Below are positions 1-11,991 of a stretch of 64,000 nt of DNA, in pieces. Within the stretch, counting starts at the first letter, position 1, and each line of letters opens with the position of its first letter. A program made the position numbers and the translations under genes. This DNA comes from Loxodes magnus (taxonomy: Eukaryota; Ciliophora; Karyorelictea; Loxodida; Loxodidae), in NCBI GenBank assembly GCA_946699065.1, contig CAMPDV010000133.1:186001-250000 (forward strand). The letters run 5' to 3'. The notes beneath the pieces were generated by a model that had not been told where the DNA came from, did no database searches, and worked only from the letters and a program-made list of their open reading frames with translations.

Positions 1-944
1 CCACTTTATACATGACGTATTCTAACCCTGGCATCTTACATTAAAAAAGCATTAGATTATGGATCCTCTAATTCTAGCCGATAAAGTCCATTGAAAGGTT
101 AATATTAAGCTTCCTATTGCCTTTCCTTATATATATTCTAGCGGCTTTACCCATTTGTTTAGAAGTAGAACGTTCTATTGCACTTTTACTTCGTTTCTAA
201 GAGAGAAAAGGTGTAAGATTTCTCATCCAGAGATTTTTCTACATACTCTGTTAATGAATTTACATTAGTATCTGTCTAAACTCCTAAGTATTTCTGGGAT
301 TCTGTACTAAATAGTGTCACTGGATCTAGAGCTCTAATAGGGACTTCTTCTCCTTTATTTAGGAATTTTTCATTTTCAATGTCTCTAAAAGACTTAATTT
401 TCCAGACGAATTCATTGAATCCACTTGCAATCTTCATGTTTTTCATTGGTTTCAAAAATCCTCCCTCATTAGCAAACGTTTCTATCGATACCTTATCATT
501 CTCATATACGTATCCTCCTTCCTTTCGATGCTTAAATTTAGGTCTAAATTTCCAACAAAATTCTTTAGGGAAAGCTTATTAAAGAGAATCTTAACTCTTT
601 CTTTAACTATATGGTCTGAATTCAATTTTAGTGAATTTCATATCAAACTCTGGCTAGCTTGATTATACAAGGTAGTTAAGTGAACTTGCCATCATAAAGG
701 AAATTTTGTCACCATACTTAATAAGCTATCCTTCTTTAGCCTTCAAATCACAAACTTTAAACAGACAGCGGTCTGCAAAATTTTAAACTTTTTCATTCCT
801 TAATAGCTTTAGAGTCTGTTTGGCCTCTTAATAGTCCTTATCTGGATTGACAGTGAAATCAGTAGGATCATCCGAGCCAATAATTTTAGATCCATCGTCA
901 GATACTATGTAAATAATATCCCCAACCTATATTCGTGAATCCAT
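1..944 (-). CDS. IP3-receptor/ryanodine-receptor-like Ca2+ release channel, N-terminal part (partial at window edge)
   Basis: Read with TAA/TAG as Gln, the frame is open from the ATG at 944 down to base 1, giving 314 residues with no end, so only the 5' part of the gene lies in the window. The order of short motifs resembles the N-terminal beta-trefoil region of IP3 receptors: GDIIYIVSDDG near the start, CLFKVC, then YGDKISFMMASSLNYL, EFCWKFRP, ENDKVSIETF, FVWKI, NKGEEVPIRALDPVTLFS and LYRLELEDP. In IP3 receptors the corresponding stretches are the suppressor domain and MIR repeats. Ciliates are known to carry families of such intracellular Ca2+ release channels. The channel domain would lie beyond the left edge. 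Another MIR-domain protein is the main alternative. The match is judged from motif order only. Confidence 0.55.
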
Positions 945-3077
945 TTAATAATATGAAATAAACAAAATTTAAAAATATTTCCTTTCTATTTAAAATATTG
1001 ATTCATAAAGGTACTGATAATCCTTTATTATATAAATATATAGATTTAGCAATAGCATAATATTCTTTTCGTTACTTAGCATATTAACTAGTTTATAAGC
1101 GAATTTTTCTTGACTTGGCTAGAATTAATAAAGAAAAGCTTGAATTCTTAAAGTTAATGAGTATAATTACTTTTGAATCTAATTATGAGAATTAATTTTA
1201 TCTTGCTATATAAGAGTATTGACTTTTCTATTTTAATAGATTTAAATAATCATATGTGTTTTACTTATAACTATACTCACTTACTTGGTCAATACTAATA
1301 GGATTACCATGTACTTTATAGTTTCTTTTATGCTTTAAATATAGATACCTAAAAATAGTTACCTTATTATTTTATCCTATCTATTTATTAGTCTTTCACT
1401 CTTAAACTATCACAATTCTGACTTGAGTGTGCTTAATTAATTATTTTAGCAACTGGTAAGTTTTAATAAACTGATGTCTAATGATATGATTTTCCATATC
1501 TATTTAGAATAAATGATATAGATACCATTAGATCTATTTTAAGCTTAATTTAATGATGAGATAAAAATACCATAGAACATTTATGTTGCTATTTGAAGGT
1601 CTAAAGATAAACTCATTTCTTCTCGAAGCTCATTTATTCATATCTAGCTACAGGTGCTAATGCAAAAATATTCTAAACAGATCTAAGATTAAGCTTGAAG
1701 GCGAAAAATATCAACTTAAGAAGCCACTTTCTTGAAGTATTCCAAAATGCTTCAAAATTTAAGCTCTTGCAAGTATTTTGAAAGGCAAAGAAAAATAGAA
1801 AAATTAACTTAATTACTTTTATTCTTTTATGATTCACTGTTTATATCTAACTCTATTTCCAATCTTGTAGTTAATTTTTATCTTAATATCATATCTAACA
1901 AATAAAAAGTTAAAGTTAGCTAATGTTTAATATCTAAGCTTCTGTTTTAATACTTCGATTTCTTTTACCAATTATTTAGAAAAAAGCTTGAATTTTCTAA
2001 TTTTTACATTTACCATTTAATATGCAGCTAATCTTTTTTACTAATACCTTGCTTTTAGATTTAAAACAGTATTTAGATAAACTTATGGAAAGTTAGTTCA
2101 GATAATAGTTTTCATTGTACTATCAAGTAAGTAACTTATTTATTTTCATTTGACTATTTACTAGTCATTGGTATATTAAACCAGAAAAAGTTATAACATT
2201 AATAATATTTAAGGTCAAGCAATCTTTGTAAACCCTATGAATCTAGTTTCTGCTTCGAACATGCATCTAGATAGACTTTGCTGATTTTATCCACTTTATT
2301 AAGATGTGAAGTGTGATGCATTATCTTCTTACTAGTATCAAGCTTTGTAATTCAATCATACTATATTTTTCCATTTCCAAAGTATCTTACACTTCTTGTC
2401 TGACGGCTAAGTTGAGTTGTTAATAAGTAAATATTATAGTCTATTAAAGCCTATTAGGATATATACTTAAACTATGAAAGAGGATAATAATGAAATCATC
2501 ATATCTGATCATATTATCTTAATTATCTATTATTTATATGCTTATTACTTCAATAAAAGAAGAAGCTACTATAGTACCCCAGTACACTTCATTAAGTTCA
2601 TAAAAGAAAACTAAGCAAGCGTTATTATTATATTATAGCAAAGAATAATTATAGGTACTAAATATGATTCTTTCTCCACTATGAACTAGAAATTTATTTT
2701 ATTATACAAAAAGATATTTATATATGTATTGTTTTTACCTGCTATTATTATAATCTTCACTTTTCAGAAATATACTATTTACTTTTCTTTCAGTCACACC
2801 AATCATTTTGTTTTATGAAAGTAACCAGAAGTACTATGATTATAGTAAACTGTAAATTCTGAGATTACATTACTCGAATATAAGATTTCTATAATTTTCT
2901 TTATTTAATGCACTTATTTTGCAAGAATATACTTAAATATGCTTTTAGTCCTATAAAGTAATTTTAAATAATGGAATATACTGCGATGTGTTTGAGATAT
3001 TTGGTGTTAATGTTGTATAATAAATGAAACATAAAAAGGATATAAAATTCATTTTATTACTTAAGAATCATTTCTCT
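945..3077. other. Spacer without a recognised gene
   Basis: About 2.1 kb of AT-rich sequence between the channel gene start and the end of the DPP3 gene. A minus-strand frame at 2112-2499 can be made continuous by removing a 22-nt GT..AG segment at 2451-2472, giving 121 residues with a reasonable share of charged residues. It has no motif and open frames of this size are expected by chance. No RNA gene or repeat was recognised. Confidence 0.4.
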
Positions 3078-5162
3078 TCAATTTATTAGTGATTTATATT
3101 CTTGCTTCCAACTCTCGTATAAATCCCAATCTACATTTTTGTAATGACTGACAGCTGCCTTAATGACACCTTCAAAAGTTTCTTCGAAATTCTCGTATTC
3201 GACCTAGTCTTCTCTCACAGAAAAATGAGGACAAATTTTTATTGGACCAGGTTTTTCGTTGAGTAGAGAAATCCTTCTAATCTCTAGATCATTTTCGTCT
3301 AAAATTATAAACTGATTGAAATAATTCCTAGCATTCTCTACGTCACCTGTACTTCGATATACCTACAAGTGGGTTAAAAAGTCACTTATTAAATTTTTTC
3401 CAATTGTAAGTATCAGATCTGGGTTAAAATTAATGTAGAAATAATCCTTTTCTATGATAAAACTAAGTAATCTTTTATCTTGCATCATTACCTTTGTTAA
3501 AGCCCATCTAGCACAATCATGAGCTGATCCCCATTTTTTAGTATCCGGCTAATAAGATCTCACACCTGCGATTCCTCCTCTTACTTCTCCAAGTCACTAC
3601 CCATGCCTTTTTTATTCTATGTCTTAAATATTAAAAGCTTAGAAGGGAAGCTCATAACAGCTTAGATATAAAGCCACAGTATCTGATCTACATTCCTCAA
3701 AGCCATTTGCAAGCTCCTTGAAGACTGAAAAGAAGTTTTGTCCTTCTTTATATCCATACTATGAGAGACTTAAATTGGTTATAGGATTCTTAAGATGAGA
3801 AAGATTTTTAGTTTCTGATTCATAAAGTAATCTTCCTGATCCATGTCCTAATAGTTCATGCAACGCAACATGTACCTAGAAAGATATTTCACCATGGTCT
3901 AAAATTATTTACAAGTCCTTCTCATGTAGAAAATCTATAGTTTCTCTCTTAAGAATGGGGGGATTATTACCTAAGTATAGATTCTTGTATCCATATTTAT
4001 CTTTTATTTCATTTATATGGGGAAAGCATAGTCCGATAGGTACACCACCAAATGCAAAATTTAAGATATCGATTGAATTGAAGTTAGGGGCTTAAAACTT
4101 CTCCTTTTCGAATACTTTGTCATAAGGAAATTCACTTATCAGCTTCTCAGCGTTTGAAACTAGAGTATGAAAACCTTAGCTGGTAACTGGATTTCTTAAA
4201 GCTGTAAACGCACAAAGTTCACCTCTCACTCCTTATGGATCTGAATATGTTAAGAAGTGAGAGAACGAAGTTTCAACTACAGGATCATGATTATTTATCC
4301 AAAGTATTTACGATTTTTCAAAGCTTTCCATATCTCCCGTTTAGAAATAGTTTATATAATTCACTAATATTTATTGCTCAACTTCTGAACAATAAGGCAA
4401 GGCTTAAATCATCTAGTTAACTACTTTCTAAGCTATCGACTAAAAATCTCCACAACGGAATACTAAAGTTTTTCCTTAATACTGATGCTTCGTATTAAAC
4501 AGTCACTAAATCTTAGGATGAGGATGACTTTAGCATGACATTACTTTTATAATTATCTCATTTTCTTGACTTTTAGCTAGTCTTGTTATCATCAGCAACA
4601 TCTAGATCTTATTTTCCTTAAAGAACTGGTTAACAACATCTACATCCTATTATGTTATATTAGGCGTATAAAAATTACTTCTTCCTCCGTTTTCTGCTAA
4701 GGAGAGAATTGGCTCTTCTTTATAGACAAAGTCTTTCACCATATTCCAAATTTCTAGATTCTTCGGGTCTTTTGCAGGAACTTATTACAGAATCTGTTCG
4801 AAATCATTTTAAGGAAGTTCAGGTAAAATTTTGCTGTTTTAGAACCCTCGAAAATTGTTATGATTATAGAAAAACCCACTAACATATGCAATAAACTGAT
4901 TCCAACTCACTAGGTTTACCCCACTATCTATTACATTTTGCCTAAACTAATCCAAATTATTGTTCCCAAATATGTTTAAGAATAATGAAAACAAACCCGG
5001 AGCTTCATACGATTTTTAGAAATAAATCATCTTAGAAGCTTCATAACCTGCAGACACTAGATAGTAGGAATAAAATTTCTGTATATTAGTCAAGCTTTTC
5101 CAACTTTATTTGATATCTAAGTTTTTTATTGGAGTGTTTAGTTTTATATAGGGACAACTCAT
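3078..5162 (-). CDS. DPP3: Dipeptidyl peptidase 3 (M49 zinc metallopeptidase)
   Basis: One uninterrupted frame of 694 residues from ATG 5162 to TGA 3078-3080; human DPP3 has 737. The M49 family removes dipeptides from the N-terminus of short peptides in the cytosol. The zinc motif HELLGHGSG is at residues 435-443, with the two histidine ligands and the catalytic glutamate. The second motif EECRSD at 489-494 supplies the third zinc ligand. Further family stretches are visible: an early TxYY-like NFYTPNIT segment, DPxGVRGELCAF (human DPFGSRGEFEGF), FEKEKFQAPNFNSIDILNFA and the late STGDVENAR. Many Gln codons are TAA or TAG, so the standard code shows only fragments. It lies tandem with the polymerase alpha gene, 402 bp downstream of that gene's stop. 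No targeting signal is seen. Confidence 0.96.
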
Positions 5163-5564
5163 TTTTATTAATTGTATTCAAGAGATAACCAGGGTTAATA
5201 ATCACGCTCATTATTATATTGCTTGTTGAGAAATTAGATTATTGTGGATATACTAGGAATGAGGTGACTAAAGTAACACTGTTAATAAAGTGGATTTACT
5301 TAAGAAAATGATTGGATAAGCATAAATAGATACTACAATCTCAATTCTAGCGAAAGTATAAACTAGAGTGAAATTTGCAAGTGACTCTTTTAGTTTAAGG
5401 TAAAGTATCTTGTAAGTATAAGAAAAAAGCAAACGAATAACGATATTTTAATGCTAGGATTTGAGGTTTTATTAAAAGGAAGAAAGAAAGAGAAAAAGAA
5501 AGTAAAAAGAAAGATTTAGAAGTTAAATATTAATAAATAAGCACTTAAATATGTCACTATTTCC
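5163..5564. other. Spacer between two tandem minus-strand genes, with a purine tract
   Basis: Short spacer between the end of the polymerase alpha gene and the DPP3 start codon. It contains an A/G-only tract of roughly 45 nt around 5476-5520 on the plus strand, a pyrimidine tract upstream of the DPP3 ATG in its own orientation. It could be part of the DPP3 promoter or the polymerase 3' end; nothing else is recognised. Confidence 0.4.
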
Positions 5565-8507
5565 TCAATCAATGAAAAACTTTACGCATTTACTTTCTAG
5601 ATGCGAGTAAATTTTGTTTGATTGAAACTCTGCTGTTGTATACATCGCTTCTTTTTCTACTATTCTATCTATCTTCTATACTATCTCGTTTTGCTAACCT
5701 AACACGATGAAAAATTGTTTTATTTTTAGAAGTAGGAAAATGAAATCTCTGGTAGAAAAAGGCTTAGACTGGCATACTTCGCAGACATATTATACTCCAA
5801 GGAAATATTTACCACATTTTTCACAGTAACCTTAAGAATTCACCTACTTCTATAACTCCATTATCTGCACATGAGCTCTGTTCATTAAAGCTTTGATGTG
5901 ATTCTTCTACTAGCAAGACATACAGAGTATCTCCTAATTTTCTATCTAGTTTTGCAAATTATCAAAAGGATTATTGCAAAACAGGCAAGGAACAGTAATT
6001 TAGTTTTCTTCAGAGTTGTTGACAATTTGCTAGTGAATCTTTATTTACAAAGCAACTGCTAATTATTATTTATCACATATAGAGGAGCATAATCTTGAAA
6101 CTGGGTTATAAATTTGATTCTAAAGATACCATTTTAAATCAGGCTAAAGACCTTCAGCTTGCATTTCAGTAATATGTCTTGCTTTCTCACTTAAGTTATT
6201 TTTATGGGAAGGAATATCGCATATTATATAGTCTATATAATGATTTATCAGCTATTATATACTCAACTTCTAGCTAGCTAACATTCGTTTAGCTATTTAT
6301 ACATGAGGATGCGCATTCTCATTCTTATACTCTTTGGGATGTTTGGTTAGTTTTTAGCATATCTAAAAATCTTCAATAGGAACTTATCCATTCAGCACGT
6401 TTTCTCTTATTTAAGTAAGAAGCTAGTAGATTTCATCTCCAGCTATTGACTCATTTTCCTACTGAAATATTATATCTAATACTTTCTAGCATGTGATTTT
6501 GCATAGATTACTCCAATCTCTTCTAACCATATCAAGACCTTTTATTTCTATTTTTCCATCTTATCTCATAGCAGCATATTTTTTCTTCCCTAGCAAAAGA
6601 AACTTAATAAAGATACACTCAACCTCTATTGTCAAGAATTTGTATTGTTTGTTAATCTTGCTTGCAATCTCTCTAGCGATAGTCCAACATTTCTAGATGT
6701 CCTTTATGTTGCAGTGAATCATAACTGAGTCAGTATCTCCGTATATAACTTGCAGACCTTAAGATTCTATTATTGATTTTGTTGCCAATAAGATATCTCT
6801 TCCATTCTGTGTGATTAATGCAGCCAATTGAGGACAGTAAAATCTGCATTTATCAAATCCAAGTACTCCATACATTGAATTAGCTGTCAGCTTTAGAGCT
6901 TTTTACTATATTTCTAATTAGGATTTTTTCATCTCATTGTTAGTCTTTGAAATCTCCTGCTTTACTTATCTTCTCTCCTCTACCAAATTTTGAATTAACG
7001 TTGGCAAAATTTTAGTTGATTAACTATCCTGATAAATACTAGAAAAGCATAGTCCATATTCAATAATAATGCTAGGATACAGACTATTAAAATCAAGTAA
7101 TAAAACAGGGTTAGTGTAAAACTTCTTTTAGGGGTCTAATACTTTACCTCCTACGAACCCTTGCTTCTTTTAGTTGCTCATATCTGGAACAATAAGGTCA
7201 TGCGATTGAAACTGGTGCATCAGAAACATTTCATTACATTTAGCTCTCTAACCTGATAGAGAAGTCTACCAAGTTGCTCCTGTAATATTAGATATTTGCT
7301 TAGTTAAAGGAATTATTTACATCTACTAAACAAGGTCAAGTATTAAATTCTTATCTAGTACAAGTTACTCCTGGATGTTATCTACTTCAGTCCTTTATTT
7401 CTTAAGGATTTAATTAGTTAGTGTGTTAAGACTATAGTCTTTTAGGTTTATTAAACCTTAAGCTGAGTGGTATAGATCTAACAGCAATATATCCAGATTC
7501 CAAAACTCATCCTTCCTATTTTATCTCCATATCTATTTAAGTGGTTCCAGATCGTATCCTATTAAGATATCAGCTTTCTTAAATTCTGCCTTAAATCTAT
7601 CTAGCATAGAGAGAGTATTCACACACTTTACTCCATTCTATTTAGTTTAAATTTACTAAGAATGTTCTCTATAAATAACTGTATGATCTTAAATACTTTG
7701 AGATTCGAACTAGCATTAAGAATTTAGAGTAGCTTTGTTGAATATAATGTAATCCAAATTTTATTACTAGAAACTGTATGTAAACAAGATAACTACCAGT
7801 TATGGGGTTTATAAGCTTTGATTAGAGATTAGTTCCTTTACTTTTATCTTTTCCGCTTAGATACAAGGAGAAAACTCAGATATTTTATCTTCTATTTACA
7901 ACCAGCAAGATCCCTTAATACCTTTTTCAAGTAAAAAATCCTCTAAAAGACTAACTGTATGTCCATATAGCATTAGCCTCTCATTCCTAAAGATATTTAC
8001 AATCTGATTTCTTTTTTCAATATTATTCCAGTCATAACTTCCTTTTATTTGCAATTTGAACATTTTGCCTGTAAATTATTCCTCTCTGAATATTTATTGT
8101 GCAACTATCTTCTGACATGCAATATCCCCAATAGATTTAATTTTCTTCTTGATGTTTAAAAATTTTTCGTTTAAAGATTCTAAATTAATGTCTTCATCCA
8201 TTAGTTCTATATACAACGTTTTACAAAAGTCCAATACCTTAATATCGATCTTTTTATTGTTATGCTTTCCATAAATCCAAACTGAGTTGTTAACCTCTTT
8301 TGCACCTAAAATATAGAAATCTTCTAAAAAAATATTTCTACTAGTCTGCTTCTACCCAATCTCAACTATCATTTCTGATTATTTCTCAATATTCATGGGT
8401 GAATCCTCTTGATTAGGCAATTTGATAAGCTGCTATTCACTTTCTATCTTCTTTCCTATTTTTAGCTTAAAATCATTCTTCGATTTTTTGCTTGCCGGTT
8501 CAACCAT
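5565..8507 (-). CDS. POLA1: DNA polymerase alpha catalytic subunit (family B)
   Basis: Continuous frame of 980 residues, ATG 8507 to TGA 5565-5567. The polymerase alpha-primase complex starts every Okazaki fragment by extending RNA primers. All family B landmarks are in order: DFNSLYPSI (motif A, residues 472-480), KLTANSMYG (motif B, about 539-547) and YGDTDS (motif C, 589-594), each with its catalytic aspartates. Upstream, ITGATW and FVGGKVLDP match polymerase alpha rather than delta or epsilon. The C-terminus carries two four-cysteine metal modules, CLFCNN..CMSC and YCEKCG..CEVC, as in alpha. The N-terminus is short: human POLA1 has about 340 extra disordered residues. The ATG at 8507 ([10 protein letters not shown]) is chosen; the frame stays open about 59 codons upstream, but that part reads as AT-rich spacer. 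Confidence 0.96.
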
Positions 8508-9416
8508 CTTTTTATTATTTAATTTACATCCTTTTTGGCTTTCAAATTCCAAATTTGAATTTTTGAATTTAAATCTCTTTAAAGCCTCAACTCTATAAAT
8601 AATACAACAAGAACACATATATATATGATAATGTGAAGAGATAGAAAGAGTAAAGTAATAAAGGAAAAAGAAAGAAGTAAACACATTGAGATAATACTAG
8701 GTGGCTTTGATATTGATAGACATCTTCATTAAAGAGTATAACAAAGTCTTGTTCTAAACTTTTCATTTAGATATATAAAAAGCAGCTTTTTTAAATTATC
8801 ATGATGATATTTAAATAAAGTAGATGAAGAAGAACATGCGAGAGAGATAAGAAGGCATAAAAAATCAGACCTAAACCAAAATTATGATAAGTTGAGGTTT
8901 TATTTAAATGTACTTATTAAATCTCTTTTACTTCAAGATTTCATTTATTAAAAAGGTGTTTCTTGCCAGAACTTAACTCAAAGTAAAAGGGTTAATAATT
9001 GAAATAAACGATTAAAACTTGTCTCTATTTCAACTAAGATGGAAGTTCATTAATTTAAATAGTATAATATTTGAAAGATTAAAACTTTCATTCCTTACTT
9101 TATATCTTAGTCAATACTATTAAAGAATCATTATATAAAACCCTGCTGGTTAAGATGCTTTTACTCTAGAACTAAATGGCTAAGTATTATTTTTCTATAT
9201 AAACATTATAGCAAAAAAGTCAAGAAATATTATCCTTAAATTTGATTTAAACTTAGAACCAAACATCTTTCATTTAAATGCAGCCAAATTTATCTTTAAT
9301 AACTATATAGTACCAAAATTTTTTTATGTGGCAACATAGTAAAGTAAATGGAAGACTGAAATAAAAGAGCATACAGATAAAATAATTTATTATAACGATA
9401 AAATTTAAAAATATAG
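8508..9416. other. Spacer without a recognised gene
   Basis: About 0.9 kb separating the polymerase alpha start from the end of the NEK kinase gene, both on the minus strand, so it should hold the polymerase promoter and the kinase 3' end. It includes a short TATATATATA run near 8620. No gene, RNA or repeat was recognised. Confidence 0.4.
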
Positions 9417-11991
9417 TCAAAGACATTGCGACATTATTTTTTGTAGCTAACTCTCTAGATGAAGTATTCTGTACATTGAAATTATTGCCTGAGTATAATC
9501 AACTTACGTCCGTATTTTCTGTGCCTATCTTGCTGAAGACAAAATTACTAACTTCTTCTTGATCTTGTTCGTCTAATTCTTCGTTTTCTACTTTTTATCT
9601 GAAAAAAGAGTAAAATTCTTCAAATATTGCTTTACCAAGACATTTGATACATTCATTTTTTTTAGTTTGAATCAAGTTTTAATAATTTCTGACTTTTGTA
9701 TCTAGCTTTATTTTTCCAGTAGCACTTAGCATTTACCTCGTTGAATTATTATTTATCTCCTAAATTTTCGAAGCTTCTGTTGAAGCTTCTGTTGAAGCTT
9801 AAGAGGATTCTTATTAAACGAAATCTTCCTCTTCAAAATCAGAAGAAAAGCCAGATTGTTCGGCTTCTTTTACTTCTTCTAAACTTTATTCATTCTCATT
9901 TTCCTGCATTATTACTTACTTATTAATAATACTCCTCACTACTTGAATCGCTTTCTATTTCTTTTATCTATTAAACATCAACAGTTTTTGCAGTTGGAAT
10001 TAGTTCTTCTTCTTATTCCTTTTCTTCTTTACTAGGAATATTAGTTTGATCTCCAAATCAATCGTTTACTGTTTCTTGTTCGCTTTTTGAAAGTTGTTTA
10101 AAATTGCCTTAAAGCTTCTACTATTATTCTTTCTCATTTTCTTCATCTTCCTCTTCTTCCCTGTTATTTATTACATTTTCATCCTCAGAACTTTATTCTA
10201 TAGCCTACTCCTATTCTTCCACCTTTTCATTGTCAGATAAATCTTGTTTACTGCTAGAGCTATTTAAATCTTCTTATATATTTTATTTGTTAGCATTTTT
10301 ATTTCCCTATTCTTATTAAGCTGTGATTTTATATATTTACTTCTGTTCTGATTTATTTTAGTTAATTTATGTGCTATCCTGCTCATATACTCTATTAGGT
10401 TATGCGAAAGCTTATTTCTAATTTTATTCCTATTGCTAGCTAATCTTGCTTTACTTTGGAACTTCTGCTGATAAATTTTCTTTCGTTTATGGTTTTGTCT
10501 ACCCTTTTATCTTGGAAGATTGGTCTGCTTCTTTCCAATTACTTGCTGTTGGATATTTTTACTTTTTATCAGGTGAGTATTAAGGATTTTCAGGTAAATT
10601 TGCTACTTCTGCTATTTCTTACTTTTTGGCCTAGCTTTACTTTGTACCTTATTTAGATGTTGGTCTTTATATTTGATAAGGCATAAATGAAGGACCATCT
10701 TATCTCGATGGAACTCCTTTCGAAATTATTCTTTATTTTTAAATTTGTCTTGATATCAAAGGAGTATCTTTTTTGTTCTATTTCATCGGAGGAGTTATAA
10801 ATACAGGATCTTATGAAGCTGGTGTTTGGTATTTATCTCTATTTGGTGGGACAAAATTTTTATTTTATTGCTTTAGATCTTGCTATTGCTATTGCTACTG
10901 AATCACTGACAATGGTAGCCTTGGCTTATTTTTTTCTTAATTTTAGACATTTTAATTTGACTCTCCATTCGACCTAGTTTTAGAATTTTTATCTTACTGA
11001 TTTGGCTAAGAAGCGATAAGTTTCTTTTCCGATCCTCTTATGTTTTCAAGCCTTTAATTTTTGTCTTCTTCTGATGGTATGCCTCTGGTAATAGGTCTGT
11101 TTCTTATATTTCTAACTTCTTGCATTTCTTAGTATAAACATGAGGTTTATGGTATTTCTAAGCCACTTGCTGCTACTTTATCTTTAATTTACGCTAAAAT
11201 TTCTTCTACTTTTGGTCTTCTTCTGTGGTCTTTAAGTAGACATTAGTCAACAATCCTTCTTATCTCAACTCCATATGACGTGGAAATCGGTGCATATTTG
11301 CCTCGCAGTATTTTTAGAACTAATGCTCCTTAGTTGTTCGCGTCAAATGGATGCTTCAATGTACAAAGCTCATACAAAATACACCCTAATGCTCAGACGT
11401 CTGATTTCTCATTATAAGGCTTTTCTTCACACAGTTCTGGAGAAAGATAATATGGTGTTCCAACCATGGTTTGAGCATAAGCTGCAGTATTGGAGAGTAC
11501 TTTTGCAACTCCAAGATCTCCAAGTCTTATTTTATCCTCGGATTTTAGAAATACATTCATAGTTTTTAAGTCCCTATGAAGAACTTTCTGTTTATGTAAA
11601 TACTCTAAAGCTAAGCACACCTAAATAAAAAGTTTTCAGATTTTCGCTTCAGTCAGAGGTCTTTACATCTGCTACTTTAAATATTAAGACAAATCTCCTT
11701 TCTCACAATACTCCATTACAATATTGAGATGCTTATTTTCTATAAACGAGTCATAATATCTAACAACATAAATGTTATCAAGCGATGCTAATATTTTCAC
11801 TTCATTTATGGCATCTTACTGCTACCTTTTATCCATCTATGATATAACTATCTATTTCATTACGTATATTACTCCATCCTCTGAAATATAACAAATAACT
11901 TACTTCTCCTCTTCACTTTGTATACTGTTCCAAAGCTTCCTTAGCCTAGCTTTCCTAAGAAGTCAAAATCTTTTTCGCCTGCTTTTTGCAT
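9417..11991 (-). CDS. NEK (NIMA-related) serine/threonine kinase with long acidic tail
   Basis: Kinase of 838 residues in four exons; introns at 11881-11903 (23 nt), 9904-9919 (16 nt) and 9489-9507 (19 nt). The kinase domain covers about residues 1-260: glycine loop GQGSFGTVYKV, VAIK-type Lys in YVMKQIV, HRDLK at 131-135, DLG in place of DFG (common in ciliate NEK kinases), then GTPYYLSPE and SDVWALGVVLYEL. NEK kinases act on centrioles, cilia and mitosis and are greatly expanded in ciliates. The rest is a low-complexity tail rich in Gln, Glu, Asn and Ser with acidic stretches and a Thr-Glu-Ala-Ser repeat near 9780-9800. At least one in-frame TGA (Asp-Trp-Phe near 10060) is read as Trp. The last two introns rest on frame and splice-site consensus alone, so the extreme C-terminus is less sure than the kinase domain. 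Confidence 0.92.
9489..9507 (-). other. Intron, 19 nt (NEK kinase gene)
   Basis: GTAAGTTGATTATACTCAG on the minus strand. Without removal the frame stops at the TGA inside it; with removal it runs 23 codons further to TGA 9417-9419. Confidence 0.6.
9904..9919 (-). other. Intron, 16 nt (NEK kinase gene)
   Basis: GTAAGTAATAATGCAG on the minus strand. Removal restores a highly acidic Glu/Ser/Gln-rich frame; retention gives an unlike basic frame that ends soon after. Confidence 0.7.
11881..11903 (-). other. Intron, 23 nt (NEK kinase gene)
   Basis: Starts GTAAGT and ends TTTCAG on the minus strand, between kinase subdomains I and II. It is needed to join the glycine loop to the YVMKQ lysine region in one frame. 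Confidence 0.85.
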
